From Sympetrum striolatum (taxonomy: Eukaryota > Arthropoda > Insecta > Odonata > Libellulidae): a DNA stretch of 64,000 bases. Position 1 is the stretch's first letter. Each line of letters opens with the position of its first letter. Where the stretch lies: positions 38,969,393-39,033,392 of the forward strand of contig OX388350.1 in assembly GCA_947579665.1 (NCBI GenBank), in the 5' to 3' direction. The translations under genes and the position numbers were made by a program. The notes beneath the pieces were generated by a model. It searched no databases. It was not told where the DNA came from and worked only from the letters and a program-made list of their open reading frames with translations. Below are positions 44,400 through 57,000 of this stretch, in pieces.

Positions 44400-44715
44400 T
44401 CAACTGTAAGTTATTGTCCTGTTTTTTCTTTCCCTATGGCTTAAGTCTGCTTCTTTCCCAGTTACAGGCGTTGTCTGGCACACCGTTTTCTTCTCAATGG
44501 CTTTTTTTACTACTCTTTGGTTGAATTTCCCGATATCCTCCAATAGGCTTAGTTTAACGGAAACATTCTGTAAGTAACTATTACTTTCTTCGGCTTTGTC
44601 TACGATAAGTTATCGTGTTCTATTCCATATGGCTAAGATCTGCGTCTTTCCCAGTGATAGATGTTGTGTGGCCTCCTTCACGCTGTTGTTCTCTATAGCT
44701 TCTTTGAATTTCCTG
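44400..44715 (-). pseudogene. Duplicated helix-turn-helix-like segment (CENP-B/pogo-like), tentative
   Basis: The minus strand from about 44710 reads KFKEAIENNSVKEATQHLSL then GKTQILAIWNRTR and a stop. This resembles a CENP-B/Tigger N-terminal HTH ('...SVKEAA..FGIGKTQI..I'). About 198 bp further on a diverged copy reads KKAIEKKTVCQTTPVTGKEA. At DNA level the two are a tandem duplication (TTTCCCAGT and TAAGTTAT landmarks repeated). No transposon ends were found. Confidence 0.35.
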
Positions 44716-45384
44716 GCACCTTCCTAAATTGTACTACGTACCTAAATTTTGCCACTTGCAAATCTTTGTGTATTCAATGTCATCTCTGGTGTGAATGTAT
44801 TCTGAATTCCATCCGGAGTTTCATGACTAAAATTTTGGTTCTGAACTGAACTGAATTGAAGGCCTAACTGAAATGTAAGTACTAATTCAAATCATCGTTC
44901 GATCGAGAAATATTACTGTGTGACAGGAAAGAGAAATTTAACCCCTGAAAAAATTGGGAATTACAAGGTTCTCTTGCAATAAATTAGACAGCACTGACTG
45001 CACCGGATTTGATTTTACACCGGAAATTGTGCGTGTTTTCCGACAAAGGTCGAAAACAGTTTTCCTCGAAATATTTGAGATCCTTCCTTACACAGATTCC
45101 GAAAAAGTACAGCTAATACTATTGTTATTACTACACATTAACACAACAAGGGGATTAAAAAACTGGTGTCAGTGCTTATAAATTATAAATAATACATGTA
45201 TGCATACATACATTCGTACAAGGTCAAGTTAGATATAGATAGCCCTATTCTGATTGCATGGTGTAAATTGAGGGGTAAAAACAATATCAGTTAGGCATTT
45301 GCCAATGCTAATATTTGCTAATAATATTATATAAATAATAAAATTTACTAATAAAAAAATTTGCTGACAATTTAGATGATTTAG

Positions 45385-45718
45385 CGTGGCCGGTGAATTG
45401 GTCCGGGGGGAATTCGTACGCGGGGAATTCGTCCGCGGGGAATTGATCTCCCGACAGATTGGTACTCGGGGAATTGATCCCCTGCGCTGATATTATTCAG
45501 TCTTAGGTTAATAAATACTGTTATTTAGTCTTATGTTAATCTACACGCCCTGGTTATTGGTTAATGTTATAAATAAATTAACCGGGGGGTTGGGTTGGGT
45601 TGGGTTTGGTGGTGTTGGATTGGGTTGGGTTGGTAGTACAACATCAGCGTGGGGTATCAATTCCCCGCGTACCAATCTGTCGGGAGATCAATTCCCCCGG
45701 ATCAATTCACCGGGAGCC
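45385..45718. mobile_element. MULE-like MITE with 9-bp target duplication
   Basis: A perfect 9-bp direct repeat ATGATTTAG flanks both sides (45376-45384 and 45719-45727), as for Mutator-like elements. Long imperfect inverted arms contain repeated GGGGAATTGATC and CCGACAGATTGGTAC blocks. The centre holds a GGGTT array (45584-45640). The length of 334 bp and absence of an ORF make it non-autonomous. Confidence 0.8.
45584..45640 (+). repeat. GGGTT array with canonical G-quadruplex pattern
   Basis: GGGGGGTTGGGTTGGGTTGG opens four G-runs of three or more with TT loops, then degenerates to GGTGGTGTTGGATTGGGTTGG. It lies in the loop of the MULE-like MITE, so the G-rich run would be exposed if the arms paired. 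Confidence 0.75.
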
Positions 45719-46217
45719 ATGATTTAGATAGATTTCTTATTTTTAAGTACAGAAAATCTGTGTTTTAGTTCCAACTGGAACTTTCTGATTTTTTTCAGTT
45801 CTCAAATGCTTTCTGCTCCTTGCATGAGACTAGCTTTTTAAGTGTGTCTTCCGGACATGAATCTTCGTTCTAAATTTTACAATTCAGCTTTGCTTTTCAG
45901 TAAGTACCGGATTTGTTCAAAAGTTCACAATTTCTGCCTGTCGAGAGTTTTCCGATGTCTTGTCTATCTCATTCTTTAATCCATCAGATCCTCTCCACGT
46001 CCACTTCCTTATAGGATTCTTCTTGAAGTAGGTATTTTTAATTTCGTGCTGGGGATACGTTTCAGCTATTAAATTCTGATGAATTGGACATTTATCTTCA
46101 TTCGGTACAGGATAGAAAACAAAACGTTTGTTTCGTTTCTTTTCTGACAAAGTCTTGTTTATGGTGAGGAAAGTATGAAAGCAAATGAGCTATGAAAACG
46201 TGAATTGTGGCACTGAT

Positions 46218-46548
46218 ACGTGGAAATGGCCCACTCATAGCATTCTGGCTCAGTAAGGAAAGTAAGGGCCAACTACTTCACTCCTCATCCTGGAGGAGGC
46301 CTCATTCCCCCCACTAGCTTTGGTAGCTGACGTTCGTGGTGGTGGGGTACCATCTGGCTTATGTGCTGAATGCTTGATTGTCTGTTAAGTATTCAGGCTG
46401 AAGGCCGGTTGATACAGAACCCTTTCTGACATAAATTACTAAGAGCTCGCAGAGAGGAATGAGGTTCATTAGGCAGGATGAGGAGTGAGGTAGTTTACTC
46501 TTGCTTTCCTCACTGACCCAAAATACTATAAGAGGAACATGTCCACGT
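46218..46548. repeat. Foldback repeat with ~90-bp imperfect inverted arms
   Basis: The left arm (ACGTGGAAATG ... CATTCTGGCTCAGTAAGGAA ... CACTCCTCATCCTG ... CCTCATTCC) pairs with the right arm ending GTCCACGT. Related half copies lie near 36466-36565 and possibly 55330-55430, so it is a dispersed family. No ORF, no clear target duplication. Confidence 0.6.
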
Positions 46549-46686
46549 AAGTAAAACACAATGACTCAACCTGTAACACTTTTTTTGCCAGTCTATAAGA
46601 AGAGACCTTGATCAGTTCAATTATCCACTCATACATTAGTAGCTTTCATTTCGTCATAGCCATGATCAACGCTGTGACAAAAGTTA

Positions 46687-47155
46687 ATAAAAGATATATT
46701 TTTCTCTATCCTGTACTAAATTACAAATAAAAATATTCCTTTCGTCATCATATGGTAGCAGGAACAATGAATATGTGTGTATATATATATATAGGATTTG
46801 ATTTTGGTTGGTGGATTTGGCCCAACGAATGATAAGTTATATTAGAAATGTAATTCGCTAACAGAGGTAGGATAGACTGGGAAAATGGCACCACTTTAAG
46901 GAAATTTAATTTCATACAGCTTGTCAAATACATTTTATGGCAAATGGAAACGCTGAAAAGCTTAATTCACTTCTATGGAATCTGAATGAATTTAACTGAT
47001 ATCGTACTTATTGACAAAATACTTTAGAATTGCCCCGGTACCCGGGGTAATTCTCTGATAAGGTAAATGAAAGATACATTTTTCTCTATCCTGTACCAAA
47101 TGACATATTAATATATTCCATTCCTCAAAACATGTTAACGGGAACAGAATACTTT
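46687..47155 (+). repeat. Dispersed repeat family with internal direct duplication
   Basis: TTTTTCTCTATCCTGTAC and the following ~70 bp occur at 46698 and again at 47075. The segment 46895-47057 (CAGCTTGTCAAATAC..., GAAAAGCTTAATTCACTT, ATCGTACTTATTGACAAAAT, GGGGTAATTC) is found inverted at 56712-56870. A related TTCTTCTATCCTGTAG block is at 56178. Confidence 0.55.
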
Positions 47156-47159
47156 ACAG

Positions 47160-50140
47160 GCTCTAGTAATACATTTGCATAAAGTGGTCATAGGTCGATG
47201 CATTTATTGTAATTGCAGATGCAGTAATTTGTAATGTATGTAAATTCCTATCTTAAGATGTATTTCTATGCAGGTGTGTATAAAATTAACTTTTTGATGT
47301 TGTTTGAAACAACCCTGTTTGTTCCGTATCCTTTCTCATATCTCAATAAATCTCCTGCGAGATAAAATAAACGAGAAAGACAATTACGCGGAAAGTAGCA
47401 ATTCGCTTGAGCAAGAGACGAGAAAATCTTATTCCACAAATAACAAGCTGGTCGGGAGTTCCCCTGGGGTTTCTCAGCCGCAGTATTTCAACGTTCCTTC
47501 TCCGGCGCTGAAGAATCCTTCAGGCTCAAGAGAAGAATTCATTCCATTCCCCAGATCGAGGGAAGAATTGCTGAAGCAATGTGGGCAAGGATGGGATCGG
47601 AGCACCCTAAGTGGACTACCATAAGAGATCTAATTTAATACTGGATGAACGGATAAGAAATTAGCCAAAAACTCGCTATAAATACAAAGAATCTTAGCGT
47701 AAAATTCATGCTGGGATCAACGGAATGTTTTAATTAGATATTTAAGGCTTAGGTCAAATACATGAAGCAAAAACTTAAATAATTTGAGTTGATGATTTAC
47801 CCTAGGCTAAAAAGTCAATTAGAAGATTTTAGTAAGTCAAAACAAACATCGTATACTCTATAAAAGAGAGAGAGGAAATAGAAATACTAATCATGTAAAA
47901 TTGGTCCTCGAATACGCAATTCCTTACGCTGCGAATTATAAAAACTATCTCGAGCGTCGAGGCAAACTTTTCAGTTTCAATTTTCTTATCCATATCTCCT
48001 CTCATTGAAAAGTTAATTTGACTATGCTTATTGATGTGCCACATATATGTACTAGTTCATAATGTATATATATACTTTTTTATGTTTAATACATTATTTT
48101 AGTAATTACTTTCAGTAAGTTTACGTAAGTTTTTTACCCCCCCTCTTTGTTGGTGTTATGCTGCAGTGGATATCATTTCCTAAGCTATCTCAGAGGTTTT
48201 TTTTTATATCTACAGTTATTCTCAATTTTCTCATGCAATCTCTTTGAATTAGTTATTGTACAATACATGACGAAGGTTTGGATGAAATAAGAGACTTTTA
48301 GTCTCATCCTCGCCCAAATAAAGACCTATGATTATTACTATCAAAACTGGTTTGACTAATTTGACAAGTTACTTGAGCATGGCGAAAAGAGGAGGTTTTC
48401 TCACAAAGAAATCTTTGGTGAAGCAGTCAAATACATTGAAAAAGCCGGACATCGCCCTGCGCTACGGTATACACCTTAGTAAAAATATTTCTTTTCATTT
48501 CGAAGACAGCTAAAATTAAATCTGGAAGGTAACTTACAAGGGAACACCAGGTTTGTGGGAAACGGATTCGAGCGAACTTTTAAGGGCATATTTTTTGCTT
48601 AGAAATAGTGGACACGTGTCCGACCGTTCAACTCAATGGGCCTTTGTTTATGAAAAATTAGCATCTGAAAATCGGGGCTAGGCAACCACTCCCTACACGT
48701 CAATTACCATGTAGATCTCGAGATTTTCCACAGAGGAAGGATTTTAGAACTGATAACTTATCTTTTTGCAATTAAATTTCATCTTCTTGCCTTCAAAGCA
48801 TTCATTACTTTTTGGTTAGCATTTATTCTAATACACATCGCTGCACAGGAATAAAATCGAAAATAGCTGGAGAAAATAGAAAAGTGGTTTTTTTGAGCAC
48901 GGTATTAGAAGCTTCGCACGATTACTGCTACATAAATTTTGCACACAAGCATTCAAGTAATTTGCGTTGATTCTTGGGCGTTAAAATTATACAGGGGGTT
49001 ATTAGTCGGATTTGTATCCCGGCTAATCATACTTATCTGTTTGGGGAACGGATGTGTGTTTTCATCAGCTATTAACGTTTAAGTCCCCAACTGTGATTTT
49101 TCAATAAATGGATATTTGTAGAGGATTTGGAAAATGAATTAATTAATTAAATGAGTTATACGGATATTATAAATGATTAATTATACACGTACAATATATA
49201 CTGTTTACCTTTATCATACAGGGAAAGACAAAAGAATGATATTCCAATTTTCAAGATCGCAGTAGGAACCAATGGTCTACATCGTAACTTAAATATTCGT
49301 TATCTTTAAAGTGACACTACGTTACAATCCACAATCCGATTTAAGAATAAAGAAATTCGGCCCGGTTAACGATGAAAAGAAAAGGCTTTAACGAGGCTTG
49401 AGCGGGCAAAGTGGAACAAATCAATTCATGCTTGTCTCCATTCGGGGTGTCTCGATTCAAAATAAAGTGGACGGCGAATTTTCAACTCGGGTTCCCCGCT
49501 TTCAAGCCAAAAAAAGAGAATAAAGGAGCGATTGAATTTGAAAACATTAAACGTGGCCCTTTTGTAAAGAATGTAATTCTTTGTTCCACAATTCTTTAAA
49601 TTCTACTTGTTCCATGTCCACAATTTTTTAAACACCGTTGAAACGTAAATAGCACGTGGATGTTTGTGTTTATCGATTGTTGCATTATAAATACGTTATA
49701 TTCCCATTGTAAGATTCCATTTACTGGATTTTTATGAGATTATGGAAAATAACATTTGTTTGACCTGTTACAGTCATCAGAACCTCTTCATTGGGTATTA
49801 ATCACTCTGGAAGCGATGGACATCGGTGGAAAGCGTTGTAGACCCACCGGTAAATAAAAATAGTTTAATGGATCCATCGATGAATTTAAAAACGTGCACT
49901 ATAATATTTCATCTAATTCATAACAATCGCGAACACTGACAAATTTTATCGCTTAATATAAATTTCAAGTCTTTTGAGCGTTAAAGAGTTAACGGAAACT
50001 TATTTACTCGGCGCGAGGTACACTTATATTGACGACACGGTCCACCTAATCTTCGCTATTTTTCTCCAAGGAGCCAGACTTTCATTCAACGTCCTCTTCC
50101 TCAAAATTCCGGAGCAGATTAGCTTCCGCAGACACGGACG
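47160..50140. other. AT-rich intergenic DNA, nothing recognised
   Basis: Short frames only (for example 47304-47624, 106 codons) without recognisable domains or splice context. Confidence 0.35.
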
Positions 50141-50149
50141 GCCCTAACC

Positions 50150-50460
50150 CATTTCCTTTCGTCGCCAAATAGAGATTACTTTCCCCATCGCCATTCTGAT
50201 TCACACCGTGGGGGAAATAGGCTGAGCTACATCATTACATATCCAATGGTACACGAGGGAGTAATACGGCTGGCACAGTGCCCGACGGCCTTCCTGTACG
50301 TCGAGGGTGTAGGCCATTTCACACCTGGCAATGGTGAAGGGCCTCCTCAGGATTCCGACAATCGCCTCGAGCGGGACTCGAACTAACAATGCCCCATTTG
50401 GAATGCCATCCACCCTCCTCGAATTGGGTAAAACTATTGGATGTCATTTTCCTGCCTTCT
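50150..50460 (-). other. GC-richer island with a box-B-like motif, possible SINE
   Basis: On the minus strand TTAGTTCGAGTCCCGC resembles a tRNA box B (GGTTCGANTCC) within a ~300-bp GC-richer island. No box A or cloverleaf is convincing and no tail was found. It could be a tRNA-derived SINE body or simply a GC-rich repeat. Confidence 0.2.
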
Positions 50461-53010
50461 TACTCCGTTGCTAGCGGAAGAAACTTCTGGCGTTTTCTTG
50501 AGTGCTTCCGCGAGTCAACCCCCATAACGCCATGGTAATAAAACAGTTTTCTTGCTTTTAATACGGGTTATAATGGCCGAAATTCAAAATTCACTCTTGC
50601 GCAAGTATAAAATAAAAGAAAGGGAGCAGGAATAGTACTTTATTAACGATATTTATTCAGGCATGACCGCTCTCAGCGAATGATCGTCAACATCAGGTGA
50701 ACATAACTTTTGAAAGTAAATATTGCGGGAAATATACTCAATACTGTGAAAGTATGAAATAAATACGATGGAAATATTGCTATTCCTTCGTTTTCTCTTG
50801 CAGTGAAGGAGTTACACAAAACCAACCTTTCCTTCGGGGTTTTACTCTAAAATATTACAAACCCGGATATGTTTCAGAATTGCGAATCTATGGAATCTCA
50901 CATTAGATTCAAATTTATTCTTTCGTTACAATGGTACAGTAAACTTTTTACCCGGAAAATGTGTTGAATATTAATTAAGCGTTGTTTCGAAAATGCCCTA
51001 ATTTAGAATCACGTCATAACAATGAATTTCGATAAACTAATTTATAAGAGCACAATTATGCTTGCCTGTTTATAAATTGCGCATCAGTCAATTGCATCGA
51101 TAAATAGGTCTAGTATTCTTCAAGACTACTTATCGAGAACTATCAACTTATATTTCAAGATTTAATAGAAAGAGCTTTAACCTATAAAAATTTATGGATA
51201 AGAAACGATTCTAATTGCAAATAAACAGTTTACTTAAAATGGTGTTCATCAGATTTAATTTCATAGAGCATAGGTAGAAGGCGTAAATTGAAAACTAGGC
51301 GATTTAAGGGCACTAGTGAACCACTAATTCCGTGAGATTGAATTTCCATTATTGTATTATGCATAATATAGGCCCTGTTAATAATACTGAACACTCTTTT
51401 TCCCTTAGGAAAGTTTTAAGAACGAAGTAGGACTATTTCTTTTTATCATTTCCCCCACCATGTCATTAATTTTTACAATCAAAGTGGCACTTCACCGAAA
51501 AAAGTTCCGAGGCTAAAGTGAATGATATCCTGCGCCGTTATAATGTTATTTTTGTATAAGTCTATATACTTATCAGTTTAAATATGAAAAAATAACGTTA
51601 TGTTGCGTTTGAGACATGAGGGTTCACAGAATCTTACTAAGTCTTAATAATCGGTATTTTAGGTTCAACACCAGGTAACAAGAACACGGACCCTTAGAAC
51701 CGATAATATTTTCAATTCAGCTAAGAGGAAGAATATCATTAATGTAATAATAAATATTTCTAACATAAATCGAGATTTGTAGCACACTTTGATTGCATTC
51801 TGCGATTAAAGCTGTGTTTTTTCTTATTCCACATCCCTTCCAGTAGAAAATGCGATCTTGAATCTAACTATTTACCGGTAAATGCCGAATAACTGATAAA
51901 AATCAGTTATCTTTAACCGGTTTCGAATACTAAAAGAATATTTTTCATGACGGTGTCAAAAAGCATATTAATTACAAAAAAGGATAAGAATTACAAGAAA
52001 ATGTATAAAATAAGTAAAGGTTTCGACACGACTATATCGATATATTATCAAATATTTTTAACTGTTTTTATATTATTTTATTGCGGCCTATACCGATTTT
52101 GTTTAACGTTTTTAATGAAACAAAATATTTCCACCAGATATCGCTCAACCGATTTCTTTTCACGCCGTAGATTTTTCCCATCCAAAAATAGGCGAATAAA
52201 ATCTTCAATTTAAATTCACTCATCGTTATTTATTAGCCATCATTTACAATCAATTATTCTTACCCTAACTTCACAAATTTCACCTATGTTTCACATCCCT
52301 AACGCAAAAATTATCGATCTGCACCCTATTGATCACATTTTCAGGCTGGCGCTGTGGGTAATGCAGCATTTACTATCATTTAAGAGCCGGAATCTCCTTT
52401 AAAAAGCCGAGCAAAAGAGTTTGAAACGCTCCCCTCGTCTACAAGTGGCATACACCAGAAAAGCGAGCCGAAGCACGATGCTGCAGCCTCTATAATCCAT
52501 GACAATAACCTATTGAATTTTCCGATGCCTGTATCGCCGTAACTCGCAATTTCTAACCACAATGGTAATGAGTTTTCCACCCGCTCCGTATGGAGCAATT
52601 TCTTTCATTGGAAATCAATACCAGTGAGCAGAGCTTTGTTTTCCAGAAGCTTTTCAGATGTAGCATGCTCGGCGTGATGAATGCGAACATCTCCTATGTT
52701 AACGGGGATTTTATATCCTATAGATGAATATCACGCTAAAGAATGTGGTTATATAAATGGACTGACAACGATGATTATCAGAAACCAAAAAAGGTTGAGA
52801 TAAAGTTGAGCCTTTCGCCTTTAAGATTATGAAGATTGACCGGCCGGGGAACGTGGTCGTAATAAATTAAGGCCGTGTAGTGGAAATAGGTTGCTAATGT
52901 GCGTGATAAATAGTCATAAAAGTTTCCGTTCGGCGTAGTCGTGCGATTATTTATCTTCTTTGCCTAACGATGAATAAAAAACGGCACGATAAATATGGCA
53001 GGGAACCTCT
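50461..53010. other. AT-rich intergenic DNA, nothing recognised
   Basis: No gene, RNA or repeat was recognised in this stretch. Confidence 0.35.
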
Positions 53011-53015
53011 AAGTT

Positions 53016-53278
53016 TTAGAGGTTTAAAATCTCCAAAAGCCGTCTTTGTCGGCGTTCCTCCTCTTACTTCCCGGTAGTCGGATAATGTAAGAAAGGAATG
53101 CCGCAATATTATTGCACCCAAAGCAATGTATTTTATGACCCCTGAGGATGGTAGCATTGCTATTGAAAATGCTTTGGTACCATTATGGTGCGGCATTCCC
53201 TTCTTGCTTTATCCCACTACCGGGAAGTATGAGGAGGAACGCCGACAAAGACGGCTTTTGGAGATTTTAAATCTCTAA
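53016..53278. repeat. Foldback element with ~95-bp arms and a hammerhead-like centre
   Basis: The left arm from TTAGAGGTTTAAAATCTCC through AAAGCCGTCTTTGTCGGCG and GGAATGCCGCA pairs with the right arm ending AAATCTCTAA at 53278, with a few mismatches. The ~75-nt loop contains CTGAGGA (53142-53148), a GGTAGC-ATT-GCTATT stem and GAAAA. That arrangement recalls the hammerhead cores found in Penelope-like retroelements, but with CTGATGA changed to CTGAGGA. Confidence 0.7.
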
Positions 53279-53675
53279 TTCATTAACAGCCGTGTTCCAA
53301 TATTTCTTTCTTTACCTCTAAGTTTGTTTAAAACTTATAACTCTAAGTAGAAGTGTAATATCTTATGCTAGGAAGAAAGAGCAACATCGATCGTTTACTT
53401 TAACTTATGATACACCACGTATTTTCGAAATAAATAAATCTAATGCGATACCTATTTTTTCATGATCTCCTTATCTCTGATGGATTTATATGAGCAAATA
53501 CGTATGTAAGACCAATTCCGGAGAGCTATGAACTAGTAAACAAAGTTTATACTGTGGAAAAATTACTAGTGAATTTTTATCTCTTAGATTACTTGTCGTA
53601 GATTTCTTCCACCTCGTAAAGCACAATTGGTTATATTAGTAAACAAAGTATGCAACGCGGGCCGCATTTTCGATC
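53279..53675. other. AT-rich intergenic DNA, nothing recognised
   Basis: No supported feature. Confidence 0.3.
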
Positions 53676-53683
53676 CTCTAGTG

Positions 53684-53998
53684 CAGGGTTTCCCATTTTT
53701 TTCTGTAATGGAACACTTCGCAAACCTGGGAAGTTTAACGGAACACTTAGTTTATATTTAAGTTAGGTAATTCTATTTGTAAAATTTTAAAAATCATTTA
53801 AATGCAACTATTTATTTATTTAGCAATTATTTTAAAATGTAAAACTATAATATTATAACAAAAACAAAATATGAATAAACAAAGCATTACATTGCTTTTA
53901 TTCTCCAATTCTCCATTAAGACAACAAATTGCCACGGAACACCTATTCAGGATCAGCGGATCACCGATGTTCCGCGGAACATAGTTTGGGAAACCCTG
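53684..53998. mobile_element. hAT MITE, copy 1
   Basis: TIRs CAGGGTTTCCCA / TGGGAAACCCTG. Flanking 8-bp duplication CTCTAGTG (53676-53683) and CTCTAGTA (53999-54006), 7 of 8 identical. Subterminal GGAACAC and CGGAACA motifs sit near both ends. The 315-bp unit is closely related to 57001-57318. No ORF. Confidence 0.9.
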
Positions 53999-54006
53999 CT
54001 CTAGTA

Positions 54007-56160
54007 AATTCATAAGCGGAGATCATGACCTCTTCCCGTGTTGTAACATTTTGTGAGCAAAGAAGAGCAGTATCTGAAACCAAAAACTATACACTCCTTT
54101 TAAATTTTCGGAAAAGAACATGCATTTCAATCGATAATTTCATCCTTCGTGTTTGGTGTAAATTAATTAATTACAATTTGCAGATTTTTCGATCAAAGTT
54201 CATATGCGACATTAATAAAAGGAAGAAAGCGATGTTAATTAATGATAGAACTAAAAATGTTAGACACCTTCAAACTTCTTACTTTAGTGTGTCTTTCCTC
54301 GAAGAATAACTTGTAGAACTACTCAATTAAGAGCCTAAAAACGACTACATGAATAATTTAAAATCTAAGTAGTGCCATTAAAAGTTTAAGCTGTGGTATC
54401 GCATTAAGTGGTTATTTTTTCATAGCTAGAACTGCTGCTTCCCTAAAAGTTGTCTACCTATAACCCTAACCATGGTGGAAGAGATAATATAGTTCTATGA
54501 ATAAAATACATCTATGTTCATTGTACATGCTCTACTACGCTGAGCTGTAACCTCTGGCATAATTTGAACCACTGAGGAATCTCCAATATTGCATAATCCA
54601 TACAGGGAAGATAAACATTACTTGAAGGTAAAGAAAATAAAAATATACTCCTATTTGAAAATTTGTCACATAATACTAATATTTCTAACCTTGCTCACAA
54701 AGGAACAGGAGGGATACTCGACAACTAGCAAGACAAACCATTTCCTTGGAACGTAAATTATTTTCGTGACAGAAGACATTTGAATTATTACATATGAATA
54801 CAAAATAGCGTAAAATATTTGAATTATAACGGAGTTACAGCATTTCTAATGTTGTCCAATGATATTGTATATAGTGATGTACAATAAGAGAAAATTTAAA
54901 TCATTGGGATGCGAACATCGACTGATGGTTTCCAAAAACATGTTCCTAAAGTAAACATCGGGGAACTATTTAAGTGCGAAAGAGTAAACTTTCATAACCG
55001 ATGCGTGCGCCGAATATACTTGTTGAAGATGCAAAAGATCTCGCTCGATTTCATCGGTTTATGTCCACTCAACTGGAAGTAAACACTATGCTGAACGAAG
55101 ATACGGTTCTGAATATAAACAGCTCTTGAAATATGATCATAAATTCAAACTACTGGGAAATAAGGTGAGCGTGACATACTTGCTTAAGTACTGTGACTAT
55201 AAGCTCTGTGGTAGTAGTAAACACCAGAGAGTACCTGTTGCGGCAGCTAATTCTTAAAGATATATTCTACTCATACACGGCAGTTTGATGAAGCTCATAA
55301 ATAAGTCTGACTGTAATGCATTCAGCCCTGTCGTTGGTTGGAACCTCATCCCCTCTCTCGTTAGCTTCCAAGAGCTAGAAGAGAACAATGAGGCTTACCA
55401 GACAACATGAGGAGTGTTGTTTTTCCTACCTTATGACGTTTGCTGTTTGGTGTTATTATATTTGAACGAAACGCATCACCTTAGCGGATTTTAAAGAGCA
55501 GAATTCTATACGATATATTCCTGATGACGATAGAGCACTGTAGAACCTCTATCTTCCAGTAATTGCACCCATAGATAATCAGCTTCACTATATCGAATTG
55601 TTAATATACCTACATTACATTCCCCAGATAGCTTAGAAAGAATTTCATTTTGGAAATTTTCAAGAAAGAGAAAGTTGATTAAACAGATTTATTCAAAACA
55701 TAAAAATAACAAACAATACGAATAGGGTTTCGATACATGATATCATCATTAGATATTATACTAAATTGCACAGAATCAACGGGCCAGAATGCTACAAGTG
55801 GAAATTGTCCCAGTAAGTGAAGCACAATTAACACTTTTCTCACCTCATGTACACCGAAATCTTTCTTTTTCATTTCATCGACCGACTTCTGTCAAGTACG
55901 CTTGGCCAATTGGTCTTTTTAACCCTTGACATGCTCACATTCGAACGCCGTCTTTACATTTCCTTTCTTATTGAGGAAAATTGCCTTCAACCCGTTATCT
56001 CTCTGTTCTGGCTGCAATCTACGGCTAGGAGAAAACTTAAAGCTTGTTCCAACTTTTCTTGGCATTCCATAAGGAATAACCTTAATTCAAGCCATTTTTC
56101 AGCATCACTCATACCTCAGTAACTTCCGTCATTCACTATTCCACAAGAAATAGTGAGTGA
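54007..56160. other. AT-rich intergenic DNA, mostly unrecognised
   Basis: Only short frames are seen. Around 55330-55430 a stretch with CCTCATCCCCTCTC and CATGAGGAGTG resembles part of the 46218-46548 foldback family at low similarity. Confidence 0.3.
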
Positions 56161-56164
56161 AATT

Positions 56165-56870
56165 TAATAAAAATTACATTTTCTTCTATCCTGTAGCTTG
56201 CTCAAGGACAAATGAAAAATACTATTCTATTGAACACGATACGAATGCAGGATTCATAAATAAGCAGAGAAAGTAAAAATTGGGAAAATTAAGTATAAAG
56301 ACTGTATGTGCTGTTTCGTCCACATTATATTGACGGATGAAAAATATTTATACAGGATTACTTTTGGCCTATTCTTGCCTATGGCTATTATATTAATTGA
56401 GGTATGAACAATGATGACCTTCATTCCAGACACTCCCTAATGAATGATATGTAAAATATTAATCATGGTTTCAATGTGCTGCACTCACGCGGACTTGTTC
56501 TACTTATAGCAAAATAAGCATGGACGCTCTCACTCTTTGCCAATACCCATACCCGTAACAATGCAATGTTTTTCGTTGAAATCCTCCCAATTCATGTTTC
56601 CTAAATTGTTTTAATGAAAAATTATTAATTGATATAAAAGAATCAATAAATGCATAGTTATTTGCTACCAACAATGACGGCGTCATGCACCCGAGACCAT
56701 GGCGGAATAACCCTGGCTACTGGGGTAATTCTCAATTATTTTGTCAATAAGTACGATATCACTTAAATTCATTCAGATTCCAGACAAGTGAATTAAGCTT
56801 TTCAGCGATTTCAAATGTCATAAAACGTATTTTACAAGCTGTAGAAAAATCAATTCCCTTAAAAAATCAT
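56165..56870 (-). repeat. Second locus of the 46687-47155 repeat family
   Basis: The segment 56712-56870 (GGGGTAATTCTCAATTATTT, GTCAATAAGTACGATATCA, AAGTGAATTAAGCTTTTCAG, TTTTACAAGCTGTA) is the inverted counterpart of 46895-47057. The block near 56178 matches the CTATCCTGTA motif of that family. The middle is unrelated AT-rich DNA. Confidence 0.5.
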
Positions 56871-57000
56871 CCAATTCTAAAACGAAACTCAATGGCGACG
56901 GAAGTTAATGAATTAATGAACTATCTCGACTGAATTCTATTTCACACCCACTGAATTGACCGCTGTCGAGTTGTCCTAACGTGTGTACCGTCGCCTAGGC

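Noticed and set aside
47304..47624. 106-codon frame as a host gene
   Set aside because: No recognisable domain, weak start context and low-complexity surroundings.
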